Made by a program: the position numbers and the translations under genes
Part shown: positions 1-7,017 of the stretch, piece after piece
Position numbering within the stretch: position 1 is the first letter of the stretch
How the letters are laid out: the number at the start of each line of letters is the position of its first letter
The notes under the pieces: model-generated
Told to the model about the DNA's origin: nothing
Seen by the model: the letters and a program-made list of their open reading frames with translations, nothing else
Database searches by the model: none
Assembly: GCF_000196795.1 (NCBI RefSeq)
Contig: NC_014259.1
Coordinates: forward strand, 2,418,001 to 2,482,000
Direction of reading: 5' to 3'
Origin: Acinetobacter oleivorans DR1
Lineage (GTDB): Bacteria; Pseudomonadota; Gammaproteobacteria; Pseudomonadales; Moraxellaceae
Length of the DNA: 64,000 nt

Positions 1-1
1 G

Positions 2-364
2 GCAATTCCCTTTTTTGCTCGTATTGCAGAAGTCAGCTTACGTGAAGTCGACCAAGGCTTAATTGAAGCTGCTCAAGCCATGGGTTGTAACCGTAAACAA
101 ATTATTTGGCATGTGCTTTTACCAGAGGCTTTGCCGGGTATTGTGGCAGGCTTTACCGTGACTATTGTGACTATGATTAACTCCTCTGCGATTGCTGGTG
201 CTATTGGTGCAGGTGGTCTAGGAGACATCGCATATAGATATGGTTATCAACGTTTTGATATGCAAATTATGTTGGCTGTAATTTTTGTGCTGATTGTTTT
301 AGTCATGTTAGTACAAGCGACTGGCGATGCATTAGCCCAGCAACTTGATAAACGTAAAGTTTAA
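2..364 (+). CDS. metI: D-methionine ABC transporter permease MetI (C-terminal part)
   Basis: The reading frame is open from the window edge, so only the last 120 residues are present. The family is the inner-membrane permease of the MetNIQ methionine importer. The visible part holds the permease cytoplasmic loop that docks on the ATPase (EAAQAMGCNRKQI, followed by LLPEALPG). Two or three hydrophobic segments follow, with the family-typical AGAIGAGGLGDIAYRYGYQ stretch between them. MetN would be expected upstream and MetQ nearby, but neither is in the window. A small hairpin follows the stop. The family call is firm; substrate specificity is inferred from similarity to E. coli MetI. Confidence 0.88.
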   Translation, partial: AIPFFARIAEVSLREVDQGLIEAAQAMGCNRKQIIWHVLLPEALPGIVAGFTVTIVTMINSSAIAGAIGAGGLGDIAYRYGYQRFDMQIMLAVIFVLIVLVMLVQATGDALAQQLDKRKV

Positions 365-384
365 AAGCAATACACCCCCGCTCT

Positions 385-410
385 AGCCATGACTTTGTCA
401 TGGCTTTCAT
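385..410 (+). terminator. Hairpin after metI
   Basis: AGCCATGAC and GTCATGGCT form a perfect 9-bp stem with a TTT loop just past the metI stop. The T tract is short, so termination may be weak. Confidence 0.5.
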
Positions 411-457
411 GTAAAATCAGCGACAATTTTTAATTTACACATTTGTGAGTGGTTTTC

Positions 458-1549
458 ATGGGTTTTAATTGCGGTATTGTTGGTCTGCCAAACGTAGGGA
501 AATCTACCCTTTTCAATGCATTAACGAAAGCAGCGATTGCAGCGGAAAACTTCCCTTTCTGTACCATTGAACCAAACACAGGTATTGTTCCTGTACCAGA
601 TCCGCGTTTAGACAAACTTGCTGCGATTGTTAAACCACAGCGTATTTTGCCAACTACAATGGAATTTGTGGACATTGCAGGTCTTGTTGCTGGTGCATCA
701 AAAGGTGAAGGCTTAGGTAACCAATTCCTTGCTAACATCCGTGAAACTGATGCAATCGCTCATGTTGTACGTTGTTTCGAAGACGAAAACGTAATTCACG
801 TAAATGGTAAAATTGATCCATTAGACGATATCGCAACTATTAATACTGAACTTGCGCTTGCCGATCTTGAAACTGTTGCTAAAGCAATTTTACGCTTAAC
901 TAAAGTTGCTAAAGGCGGTGACAAAGAAGCTGTAGCAACTAAAGCAGTTTTAGAAAAAATCCAACCTTTACTTGACGAAGGTAAACCAGCTCGCGCGGCT
1001 GATTTGTCTGATGACGAACGTAAATTAGTTCGTGGTTTTGGTTTAATGACTTTAAAACCAACCATGTATATTGCAAACGTTGCAGAAGATGGTTTTGAAA
1101 ACAACCCACACTTAGAAGCAGTTAAAAAACTAGCGGCTGAAGAAAACGCAATTGTTGTTCCTCTTTGCAACCAGATCGAAGCTGAAATTTCATTATTAGA
1201 AGATGAAGATCGTGCTGAGTTCTTAGAAGCAATGGGTATGGAAGAACCAGGCTTAAATGTGGTTATTCGTGCAGGTTATGCGCTTTTAGGTTTACAGACT
1301 TATTTCACTGCTGGTGTCCAAGAAGTTCGTGCTTGGACAGTAAAAGTTGGTGCAACCGCTCCTCAAGCAGCTGGTGTAATTCATACTGACTTCGAAAAAG
1401 GCTTTATCCGTGCTGAAGTTGTTGCATATGATGACTTTGTACAATACAACGGTGAAAACGGCGCTAAAGAAGCTGGTAAATGGCGTTTAGAAGGTAAAAC
1501 TTACGTTGTTCAAGACGGCGATGTAATGCACTTCCGCTTTAACGTTTAA
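458..1549 (+). CDS. ychF: Ribosome-associated ATPase YchF (Obg-like, OLA1 family)
   Basis: A 363-residue member of the universally conserved YchF/OLA1 P-loop family. It binds ATP in preference to GTP, associates with ribosomes and is linked to redox and translation control. The P loop GLPNVGKST lies near the N-terminus, and the switch segment DIAGLVAGASKGEGLGN follows. The base-specificity motif is NVAE (about residues 207-210) instead of the GTPase NKxD, which explains the ATP preference in this family. The C-terminal TGS-like domain is complete (HTDFEKGFIRAEV). I chose ATG 458 because the family starts with MGFxCGIVG; an in-frame GTG at 449 would only add three residues. It is monocistronic and followed by a strong terminator. 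Confidence 0.97.
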   Translation: MGFNCGIVGLPNVGKSTLFNALTKAAIAAENFPFCTIEPNTGIVPVPDPRLDKLAAIVKPQRILPTTMEFVDIAGLVAGASKGEGLGNQFLANIRETDAIAHVVRCFEDENVIHVNGKIDPLDDIATINTELALADLETVAKAILRLTKVAKGGDKEAVATKAVLEKIQPLLDEGKPARAADLSDDERKLVRGFGLMTLKPTMYIANVAEDGFENNPHLEAVKKLAAEENAIVVPLCNQIEAEISLLEDEDRAEFLEAMGMEEPGLNVVIRAGYALLGLQTYFTAGVQEVRAWTVKVGATAPQAAGVIHTDFEKGFIRAEVVAYDDFVQYNGENGAKEAGKWRLEGKTYVVQDGDVMHFRFNV

Positions 1550-1560
1550 GTTTAAAGCTT

Positions 1561-1594
1561 AAAAAAAAGCCCCAATATATTGGGGCTTTTTTTA
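1561..1594. terminator. Bidirectional intrinsic terminator
   Basis: GCCCCAA and TTGGGGC pair around a TATA loop, flanked by an A run and a T run. It sits between the converging ychF and Mpo1-like genes and could serve both. Confidence 0.88.
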
Positions 1595-1597
1595 TAT

Positions 1598-2119
1598 TTA
1601 ATGACTTAAATCCATCGCCTCTCGTTTACTGCGCGCCTCTTGTAAAATACGCGCATGCAAAGGCTTTCTAAAACCTAGCATAAATATAAATTCTGCCAAT
1701 ACAAATAACGGCCCAATCGCAAGTCCTATTACATCATCCACAAAAGCTGGTTTTTTCTTTTCGAAATAATGCCCAACAAACTGAAAGACCCACCCCACCA
1801 CAAAGAAGCCAATACTTGCTGCTAACCATTCTCCCCAAGATAATTGAGCAATTTGGCTCGCCAGTGGATAGACAGCGACTAAAAGAATCAGCATGAGTAA
1901 ACCAAATACTTTATCTAAAATAAAATAATAAATCGTACTAGCTGCAATCAACACTATAGCTAAAGTAAATTTAAAACTACCAATATCTATCCCAGCTCTT
2001 GCTGTTAAACATAAAATTGAAAACACGATGAGTGGAATACCAATAAAATGCGTCAAAATATTTTTATGATTTAAGTGGTAAGCCGCATATTTGCTAAGCT
2101 GTTGCTCCAGATTCGACAT
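1598..2119 (-). CDS. Mpo1/DUF962-family membrane protein
   Basis: A 173-residue membrane protein of the DUF962 (Mpo1-like, YGL010w) family. Yeast Mpo1 is an iron-dependent dioxygenase acting on 2-hydroxy fatty acids, but bacterial members are not characterised as far as I know. The family histidine pattern is visible: YHLNHKNILTHFIGIP near the N-terminus and QFVGHYFEKKKPAF in the second half. Four or so hydrophobic segments lie between and after them. I preferred the start at 2119 because AGGGA lies 9 bases upstream; the longer ATG at 2137 would place that site inside the gene. It is convergent with ychF and divergent from the Crp/Fnr-type gene. The enzymatic role is only an inference from the family. 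Confidence 0.75.
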   Translation of the reverse strand: MSNLEQQLSKYAAYHLNHKNILTHFIGIPLIVFSILCLTARAGIDIGSFKFTLAIVLIAASTIYYFILDKVFGLLMLILLVAVYPLASQIAQLSWGEWLAASIGFFVVGWVFQFVGHYFEKKKPAFVDDVIGLAIGPLFVLAEFIFMLGFRKPLHARILQEARSKREAMDLSH

Positions 2120-2177
2120 GAGTTGTTCCCTATTCATCTACATATAGTCATACTGTACAAATAAGGAAAACTTAAAG

Positions 2178-2195
2178 TTGTCAGCTATTTGACAA
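2178..2195. promoter_or_regulatory. Inverted repeat upstream of Crp/Fnr-type regulator
   Basis: TTGTCA-N6-TGACAA is a perfect 6+6 dyad ending 20 bases before the start of the Crp/Fnr-family gene at 2216. The N6 spacing equals that of CRP sites, but the half site differs from both CRP (TGTGA) and FNR (TTGAT). Autoregulation is an inference. Confidence 0.4.
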
Positions 2196-2215
2196 AGTAA
2201 TGATTTTTTTCATGG

Positions 2216-2920
2216 ATGGCCCCAATATTGGACCTTATTTATATTAACCGACTAAAAGAAAATACATGGTTTAGTGTGCTTCCAGAGGCATTCCAAAACT
2301 TTATTCTAGAGCATGGTAAGCAAAGAGCCTTTGAAAAAAACAATTATGTGTTCCGTGCCCAAGATGTGTTTGATGGCATTTATACTGTGCTTGAAGGCTC
2401 AATTAGCTTAGGTTATGTCGATGTAAATGGTAATGAAGCTCTTTCTGCAATTGCTGAGCCAATTATGTGGTTTGGTGAAATATCACTGATTGATCATGAA
2501 CCGCGCTCACACGATGCAATTGCTTTGAAAAAAAGTACTGTTCTGCATATTCCTGCAAAACCATTAAATGAATTACTCAAAGACAATCCATATTATTGGT
2601 ACTACTTTGCTCGTTTAACCAGCCAAAAACTCAGGTACGTTTTCTTAGAACAGATTGCTATCCAAACACGCAGTATTTCTCAAAGGCTTGCTCAACGTCT
2701 TCTATTTATTTTAGAAGGATATGGGAATCATATTCTTATTCAAGATCATCACATCCATATTTCTCAAGAACAATTGGCAAATATGCTGACCACATCTAGA
2801 CAGACGATCAACCATGAGTTGAGCCTGCTCGAAAAACAGAAAATCATTAAAATTGCTTTTAGAAAAATTGAGATTCTAGACATTGAGAAATTAAAAATAG
2901 TTGCTCAAGCCCATTCCTAA
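2216..2920 (+). CDS. Crp/Fnr-family transcriptional regulator
   Basis: A 234-residue regulator with an N-terminal cyclic-nucleotide-binding-like beta-barrel (about 20-135, including VLEGSISLGYVDVNG) and a dimer helix. A C-terminal winged helix-turn-helix covers about residues 180-205 (SQEQLANMLTTSRQTINHEL). No cysteine is present anywhere, which argues against Fnr-type iron-sulfur sensing. The CRP cAMP-contact arginine/serine motif is not evident either, so the signal is unknown. It is divergent from the Mpo1-like gene and has a palindrome just upstream that could be its own operator. Targets cannot be read from context. Confidence 0.85.
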   Translation: MAPILDLIYINRLKENTWFSVLPEAFQNFILEHGKQRAFEKNNYVFRAQDVFDGIYTVLEGSISLGYVDVNGNEALSAIAEPIMWFGEISLIDHEPRSHDAIALKKSTVLHIPAKPLNELLKDNPYYWYYFARLTSQKLRYVFLEQIAIQTRSISQRLAQRLLFILEGYGNHILIQDHHIHISQEQLANMLTTSRQTINHELSLLEKQKIIKIAFRKIEILDIEKLKIVAQAHS

Positions 2921-3091
2921 TCTTTGCACAACCAGCTATATGACAAAAACTTAAAACCAAATTAAAAAAATAGATAACGCTGCAAAACAACACATTGTTC
3001 AAACTCTATTTCACAAAATAAATGTTTTAAAGCAGATATTTTCATTTTACACTCAAGCTGAGCAATAATACTCAACAAGGCGCTGATTAAC

Positions 3092-3418
3092 ATGAAAAAA
3101 TTATCAACAATTCTTACAGCTGGCGTATTGACTATGTTAAGTGTTTCGGCATTTGCATGTCCAAAAGGAACTCAATTACAAGGTGGTACAGGGCCAAATC
3201 ATAAAGGCGGAAAATGTGTTGCTGCACACGGCAAAGCAACTGCTAAAAAAGAAGCAGTAAAAGCAAAACAAGATGTTAAAAAAGATATGACTGAACAAAA
3301 GCATGAAGCAATGATGAAATCTACGCATGCTCAACATGAATCACAGCAAATGACTCATCAAATGAAACAAGATGCAGTGAAAACAGCAAACACAGCTAAA
3401 GCTGCGACAAAGCCGTAA
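3092..3418 (+). CDS. Small secreted Lys/His/Met-rich protein
   Basis: A 108-residue protein of unknown function. Residues 1-22 form a good Sec signal peptide (KKL start, hydrophobic core, cleavage after VSAFA). The mature part begins with two cysteines bracketing a Gly/Lys-rich loop (CPKGTQLQGG ... HKGGKC). A long charged, probably helical tail follows, rich in Lys, His, Met, Gln and Ala. Six His and five Met in the mature chain suggest possible metal binding in the periplasm, which is an inference. The gene stands alone and ends at a strong bidirectional terminator. Confidence 0.75.
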   Translation: MKKLSTILTAGVLTMLSVSAFACPKGTQLQGGTGPNHKGGKCVAAHGKATAKKEAVKAKQDVKKDMTEQKHEAMMKSTHAQHESQQMTHQMKQDAVKTANTAKAATKP

Positions 3419-3448
3419 TTAACATTCACTCATTATCGTTTTAAAAGC

Positions 3449-3479
3449 AAAAAAGCGAGATTGATCATCTCGCTTTTTT
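3449..3479. terminator. Bidirectional intrinsic terminator
   Basis: AAAAGCGAGAT and ATCTCGCTTTT form an 11-bp stem with loop TGATC, with A and T runs on the two sides. It separates the small secreted protein gene from the converging lipoprotein gene. Confidence 0.88.
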
Positions 3480-3492
3480 ATATTTATAAATT

Positions 3493-3984
3493 TTATTTTG
3501 GAGATGTGTTTCCAAGATTCGGCGTATTGATCGCATCCTTACATTGCGCTTTATCTCGCTCATAGTCTGCTTGTTTCTTAGCAACTGAATCATTATTTTC
3601 AAGCGTTTCACGAGCCCACACATCTAAACTTGTCAGGGCTTTACGACAAAGGGCATATTTCCCTTCTGTCACGGAATCAGTCATTTTCACATTAATGCGC
3701 CAGTCCGTACTCAATTGACGTAAAGGTTTACGAACTTTGTCATCGATTTGGCTCAACTGCTTTTCATAAACCAAATGCTCAACCGTATTAATCAATGTCC
3801 ATGCTTTTTGAGCATAAACAGTTGCGTCATTGGTCAGTTTAGGTGCTGGCTTAATTTCTACTTTTTTTTCTGCCTCATGATTACCATTGTCACAGCCCTG
3901 CAATGTAAAAATACCTGCACTCAACATGGCGATATAAACTAAACGAATCTTTGCGTTGAACATAGCAAACTGCCGATTAAACAT
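3493..3984 (-). CDS. Putative lipoprotein, unknown function
   Basis: A 163-residue protein with an N-terminal hydrophobic segment ending in the lipobox LQGC, so probably a lipid-anchored envelope protein. The mature part is hydrophilic and largely helical, with scattered cysteines (YALCRKAL, AQCKDAI) that could form a disulfide. No catalytic motif is recognised. An internal ATG at 3963 would give a shorter, more usual signal sequence. Neither start has a clear ribosome site, so the true start is uncertain. It diverges from azlC by about 80 bases. Confidence 0.7.
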   Translation of the reverse strand: MFNRQFAMFNAKIRLVYIAMLSAGIFTLQGCDNGNHEAEKKVEIKPAPKLTNDATVYAQKAWTLINTVEHLVYEKQLSQIDDKVRKPLRQLSTDWRINVKMTDSVTEGKYALCRKALTSLDVWARETLENNDSVAKKQADYERDKAQCKDAINTPNLGNTSPK

Positions 3985-4066
3985 TTCGGCACTATGCTAT
4001 TAAATTCGGCTACAATACTCAATCTTTCAAGTATTTTTATCATTTGGTTTATTGCCAAGGTGTATT

Positions 4067-4807
4067 GTGTCCGAACAACAATTGATGCCTGCCCAAACGG
4101 CAACTTTTTGGCAAGGCGCCAAAGATAGCCAAGCTATCGTACTCACCTATTTACCCGTTTCTTTTGCCTTTGGCGTTTCTTCATCTCAGTTTGGTTTTAC
4201 ACCATGGGAAGCATTTTTTCTATCTTGTTCAATGTATGCTGGAGCCAGCCAGTTCTTAGTTGTCGCACTTTTAGCCAGTGGTTCATCTATCTGGTTAACT
4301 GCATTAACAGTCATTGCACTGGATATTCGCCATGTGCTTTATGGACCAGCTTTATATAACCTGATTCCAAACAAATTAAATCTAAAAAAAACGGCGGTAT
4401 GGGCTTGGGGCTTAACCGATGAAGTTTTTGCAAGTGGAATGATCCAACTTTCACAGCGTAGACAACAATGGTCCGAGTCTTGGATGTTAGGCTTGAGTCT
4501 ATTTAGTTGGATGGCTTGGGCAACTGGCTCATTGTTAGGGGGATTATTTGCAGATCAAGTGTCTCATCTTCCAAAGTTTTTACAAGCAGCCTTAGACTTC
4601 TTATTGCCTGCTTTATTCTTAAGTTTTTTATTAGCAGCATTTGAGCGAAAGCATAGTCTTGTAGTTGCTGTATCTTTGGTTGTTTCAGCGTTGTCCTGCT
4701 ATTGGATTAACCTATCTGCGGCTATTTTTATTGGTATTCTTTCAGGCATTTTAGCCGGCTTGTTTAAACATTATGTGCTGAAACAACAAGAAGAGGTCGA
4801 AGTTTAA
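4067..4807 (+). CDS. azlC: AzlC-family branched-chain amino acid exporter, large subunit
   Basis: A 246-residue inner-membrane protein of the AzlC/YgaZ family, which with AzlD/YgaH exports branched-chain amino acids such as valine. Typical features are the early PVSFAFGVSSSQFGF segment, the conserved MYAGASQFLVVALL helix, ALDIRHVLYG and WGLTDEVFA. About seven hydrophobic segments are seen. I chose GTG at 4067, preceded by AAGG six bases upstream; the frame is also open to a TTG at 4052. azlD follows after one base, so the pair is translationally linked. Confidence 0.88.
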   Translation: MSEQQLMPAQTATFWQGAKDSQAIVLTYLPVSFAFGVSSSQFGFTPWEAFFLSCSMYAGASQFLVVALLASGSSIWLTALTVIALDIRHVLYGPALYNLIPNKLNLKKTAVWAWGLTDEVFASGMIQLSQRRQQWSESWMLGLSLFSWMAWATGSLLGGLFADQVSHLPKFLQAALDFLLPALFLSFLLAAFERKHSLVVAVSLVVSALSCYWINLSAAIFIGILSGILAGLFKHYVLKQQEEVEV

Positions 4808-4808
4808 A

Positions 4809-5150
4809 ATGAATCTAGAGATTATTCTGGTTGGTATCATTGTTGGTATTGCCAATTTTGCCTCACGTTTTGGACCATTCTTTGTTATACAAAAGCTACA
4901 AGGGACACAGCAAAAACGTGGTTCAGTCTGGCTAAAAATTGCTTTGGGAAGCATTGGTATATCAGCAATTAGCGCCATGCTTATTGTTGCCACTCTTCCG
5001 CCACTTCTTGAGAATCCAGATAAAAGCTTAGCCATGCTTATCGGTTTTTTAGTGCTAGCAGGTCTTTATTTTAAATTTAAGAAAATTGTTCCGGCAACGT
5101 TAACTGCCGCAATTGTTTATGGTCTGATCTATACTTATTTACCTTTATAA
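4809..5150 (+). CDS. azlD: AzlD-family branched-chain amino acid exporter, small subunit
   Basis: A 113-residue membrane protein with about four hydrophobic segments, matching the usual length of AzlD/YgaH. It starts one base after the azlC stop, so both are made from one transcript. Together they should form the two-component branched-chain amino acid exporter of the inner membrane. The central VWLKIALGSIGISAISAML segment and the C-terminal LTAAIVYGLIYTYL helix are family-like. The sequence is short and hydrophobic, so the call rests largely on its partner. Confidence 0.85.
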   Translation: MNLEIILVGIIVGIANFASRFGPFFVIQKLQGTQQKRGSVWLKIALGSIGISAISAMLIVATLPPLLENPDKSLAMLIGFLVLAGLYFKFKKIVPATLTAAIVYGLIYTYLPL

Positions 5151-5188
5151 ATAGATAAACTGATCTTCCTTATATAAAATAAAACCTA

Positions 5189-5219
5189 GCCAGAAGCCTT
5201 TAAGATTGAAACTTCTGGC
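5189..5219 (+). terminator. Possible hairpin after azlCD
   Basis: GCCAGAAG and CTTCTGGC are perfect 8-base arms separated by 15 bases, downstream of azlD. The long loop and missing T run make this a weak terminator candidate. Confidence 0.4.
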
Positions 5220-5280
5220 GTAAAAATCTAATTTTTGAATTGATTAAAAAGATAATCTTACCTACTTAATAGAGATAAAA

Positions 5281-5670
5281 ATGTCACAAGTTAAAATTTA
5301 CGCAAATGAACAAACGATTATGCAGTATCGAGAATTACTTTCTCATGCAATCCATCAAGCGCTCATTGAAGAATTGAAATATCCTATCGAGAAAAGATTT
5401 CAGCGTTTTATCAGTCTTAAGCCTGGAAATTTTATCTATCCTTCTGACCGCAGCCAACACTACATTATTATCGAACTCTCAATGTTTGCAGGACGTAGCG
5501 CGGCTACTAAGAAACAACTCATTCAAACTTTATTTCGCAATATTGAACAACAATGCAAAATAGCTCCGCAAGATATTGAAATTACGATTTTTGAAACCCC
5601 TAAAGAAAATTGGGGTATTCGCGGCAAAAATGCAGATGAGTTACTTTTAAACTATCAAGTTAATATCTAA
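5281..5670 (+). CDS. Tautomerase-superfamily protein lacking the N-terminal proline
   Basis: A 129-residue protein that resembles the larger tautomerase-like family (4-oxalocrotonate tautomerase / malonate-semialdehyde decarboxylase type). It has a beta-alpha-beta pattern with a YIIIELSMFAGRSAATKKQL stretch, followed by a family-like C-terminal part (ETPKENWGIRGKNADEL). Active tautomerases use Pro at position 2 as general base; here the protein begins Met-Ser, so Pro is absent. It may be inactive in that chemistry or work differently. It stands alone between azlD and purT. Confidence 0.65.
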   Translation: MSQVKIYANEQTIMQYRELLSHAIHQALIEELKYPIEKRFQRFISLKPGNFIYPSDRSQHYIIIELSMFAGRSAATKKQLIQTLFRNIEQQCKIAPQDIEITIFETPKENWGIRGKNADELLLNYQVNI

Positions 5671-5781
5671 AAAGTCACATCTTAATTGTCCGACAAAATT
5701 AATTTTTTTATGTGTGATAAAGCTTAACTCCCTCATAAGTTCTGCTATGCTTAAAAAAATAATTTTGTCAGGATGATTCGC

Positions 5782-6990
5782 ATGAGCGTGACACTCGGTA
5801 CCCCCCTTCAATCTTCTGCATTTAAAGTTTTATTGTTAGGTTCAGGAGAGCTTGGCAAAGAAGTTGTAATTTCTTTACAACGCCTTGGTGTTGAAGTACA
5901 TGCAGCCGACCGTTATGATCATGCGCCAGCCATGCAAGTTGCACATTTTTCTTATGTGTTAAATATGGCTAATCCAACTGAGTTAAAACAGCTCATTGAG
6001 AAAATTAAACCGAATTTAATTGTTCCAGAAATTGAAGCCATCGCTACAGAAGTTTTGCTTGAAATTGAAGCGAGTCAAACTGCAACTGTTATTCCTTCCG
6101 CTAAAGCTGTAAACCTGACCATGAACCGTGAAGGCATTCGTCGTCTTGCGGCTGAAGAACTTGGTTTACCTACTTCTGCTTACCGCTTTGCTGACTCACT
6201 AGAAAGCTTCCGCGCTGCTTCTGATGACATTGGTTATCCAAACTTTGTAAAACCAGTAATGTCATCTTCAGGTAAAGGTCAGTCTCGTGTAAAAAGTTTC
6301 GATGAAGTCGATGCTGCTTGGGAATATGCGATGCAAGGTGGTCGTGTTAACCAAGGTACAGTCATCATTGAATCTCAAATTGATTTTGATTTTGAAATTA
6401 CATTACTTACCGTTCGTGCTAAAAATCCTGAAACTGGCGAAATCGAAACTCACTACTGTGACCCAATTGGTCACCGTCAAGATGCAGGTGATTATGTAGA
6501 AAGCTGGCAGCCTCAACCAATGACTGCAGCTGCACTTGAAGAAGCAAAACGTATTGCAAATAAAGTGACAACAGCACTGGGCGGTTGTGGTATTTTTGGT
6601 GTAGAGCTGTTTATTAAAGGCGACAAGGTCTGGTTTAGTGAAGTTTCGCCTCGCCCACATGATACTGGTCTAGTTACTCTAGCGTCACAATTTCAAAGTG
6701 AATTTGAACTGCATGCTCGTGCAATTTTAGGATTGCCAGTAAATACAGCTCGCCATAGTGTTGCGGCTAGTGCAGTTATTTATGCTGGGGTCGATGCCAA
6801 CAATTTAAGCTACAGCGGCTTAAATACGGCATTAGCTAACCCAAATACCGATTTACGCCTGTTTGGTAAACCAGAAGGTTTCAAACGACGTCGTATGGGT
6901 GTGGCAACTGCTCGTGCAGAAAATACTGATCTTGCTCGTACTTTAGCGAAAGAAACCGCTGATCAAGTAAGCGTAAAAACCAACTCTTAA
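5782..6990 (+). CDS. purT: Formate-dependent phosphoribosylglycinamide formyltransferase PurT
   Basis: A 402-residue cytoplasmic ATP-grasp enzyme that makes formyl-GAR from GAR, formate and ATP in purine synthesis. The N-terminal Rossmann-like part shows LLLGSGELGKEV, followed by VPEIEAIATE and the ATP-grasp core (KLTMNREG-like LTMNREGIRRLAAEELGLP, then FVKPVMSSSGKGQS). The Mg/ATP residues in WFSEVSPRPHDTG and the substrate region RLFGKPE are intact. ATG 5782 is preferred because AGGA lies 8 bases upstream and the family starts close to this point. The ATG at 5773 would overlap that site. glnD follows within 30 bases. Confidence 0.96.
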   Translation: MSVTLGTPLQSSAFKVLLLGSGELGKEVVISLQRLGVEVHAADRYDHAPAMQVAHFSYVLNMANPTELKQLIEKIKPNLIVPEIEAIATEVLLEIEASQTATVIPSAKAVNLTMNREGIRRLAAEELGLPTSAYRFADSLESFRAASDDIGYPNFVKPVMSSSGKGQSRVKSFDEVDAAWEYAMQGGRVNQGTVIIESQIDFDFEITLLTVRAKNPETGEIETHYCDPIGHRQDAGDYVESWQPQPMTAAALEEAKRIANKVTTALGGCGIFGVELFIKGDKVWFSEVSPRPHDTGLVTLASQFQSEFELHARAILGLPVNTARHSVAASAVIYAGVDANNLSYSGLNTALANPNTDLRLFGKPEGFKRRRMGVATARAENTDLARTLAKETADQVSVKTNS

Positions 6991-7017
6991 TATTTACTTT
7001 TTGGTAGACCCATTTTC

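Noticed and set aside
5686..5696. TTGTCCGACAA palindrome upstream of purT
   Set aside because: It is short and not linked to a regulator type I recognise. Its half sites resemble those near 2178, but the spacing differs, so no site is claimed.
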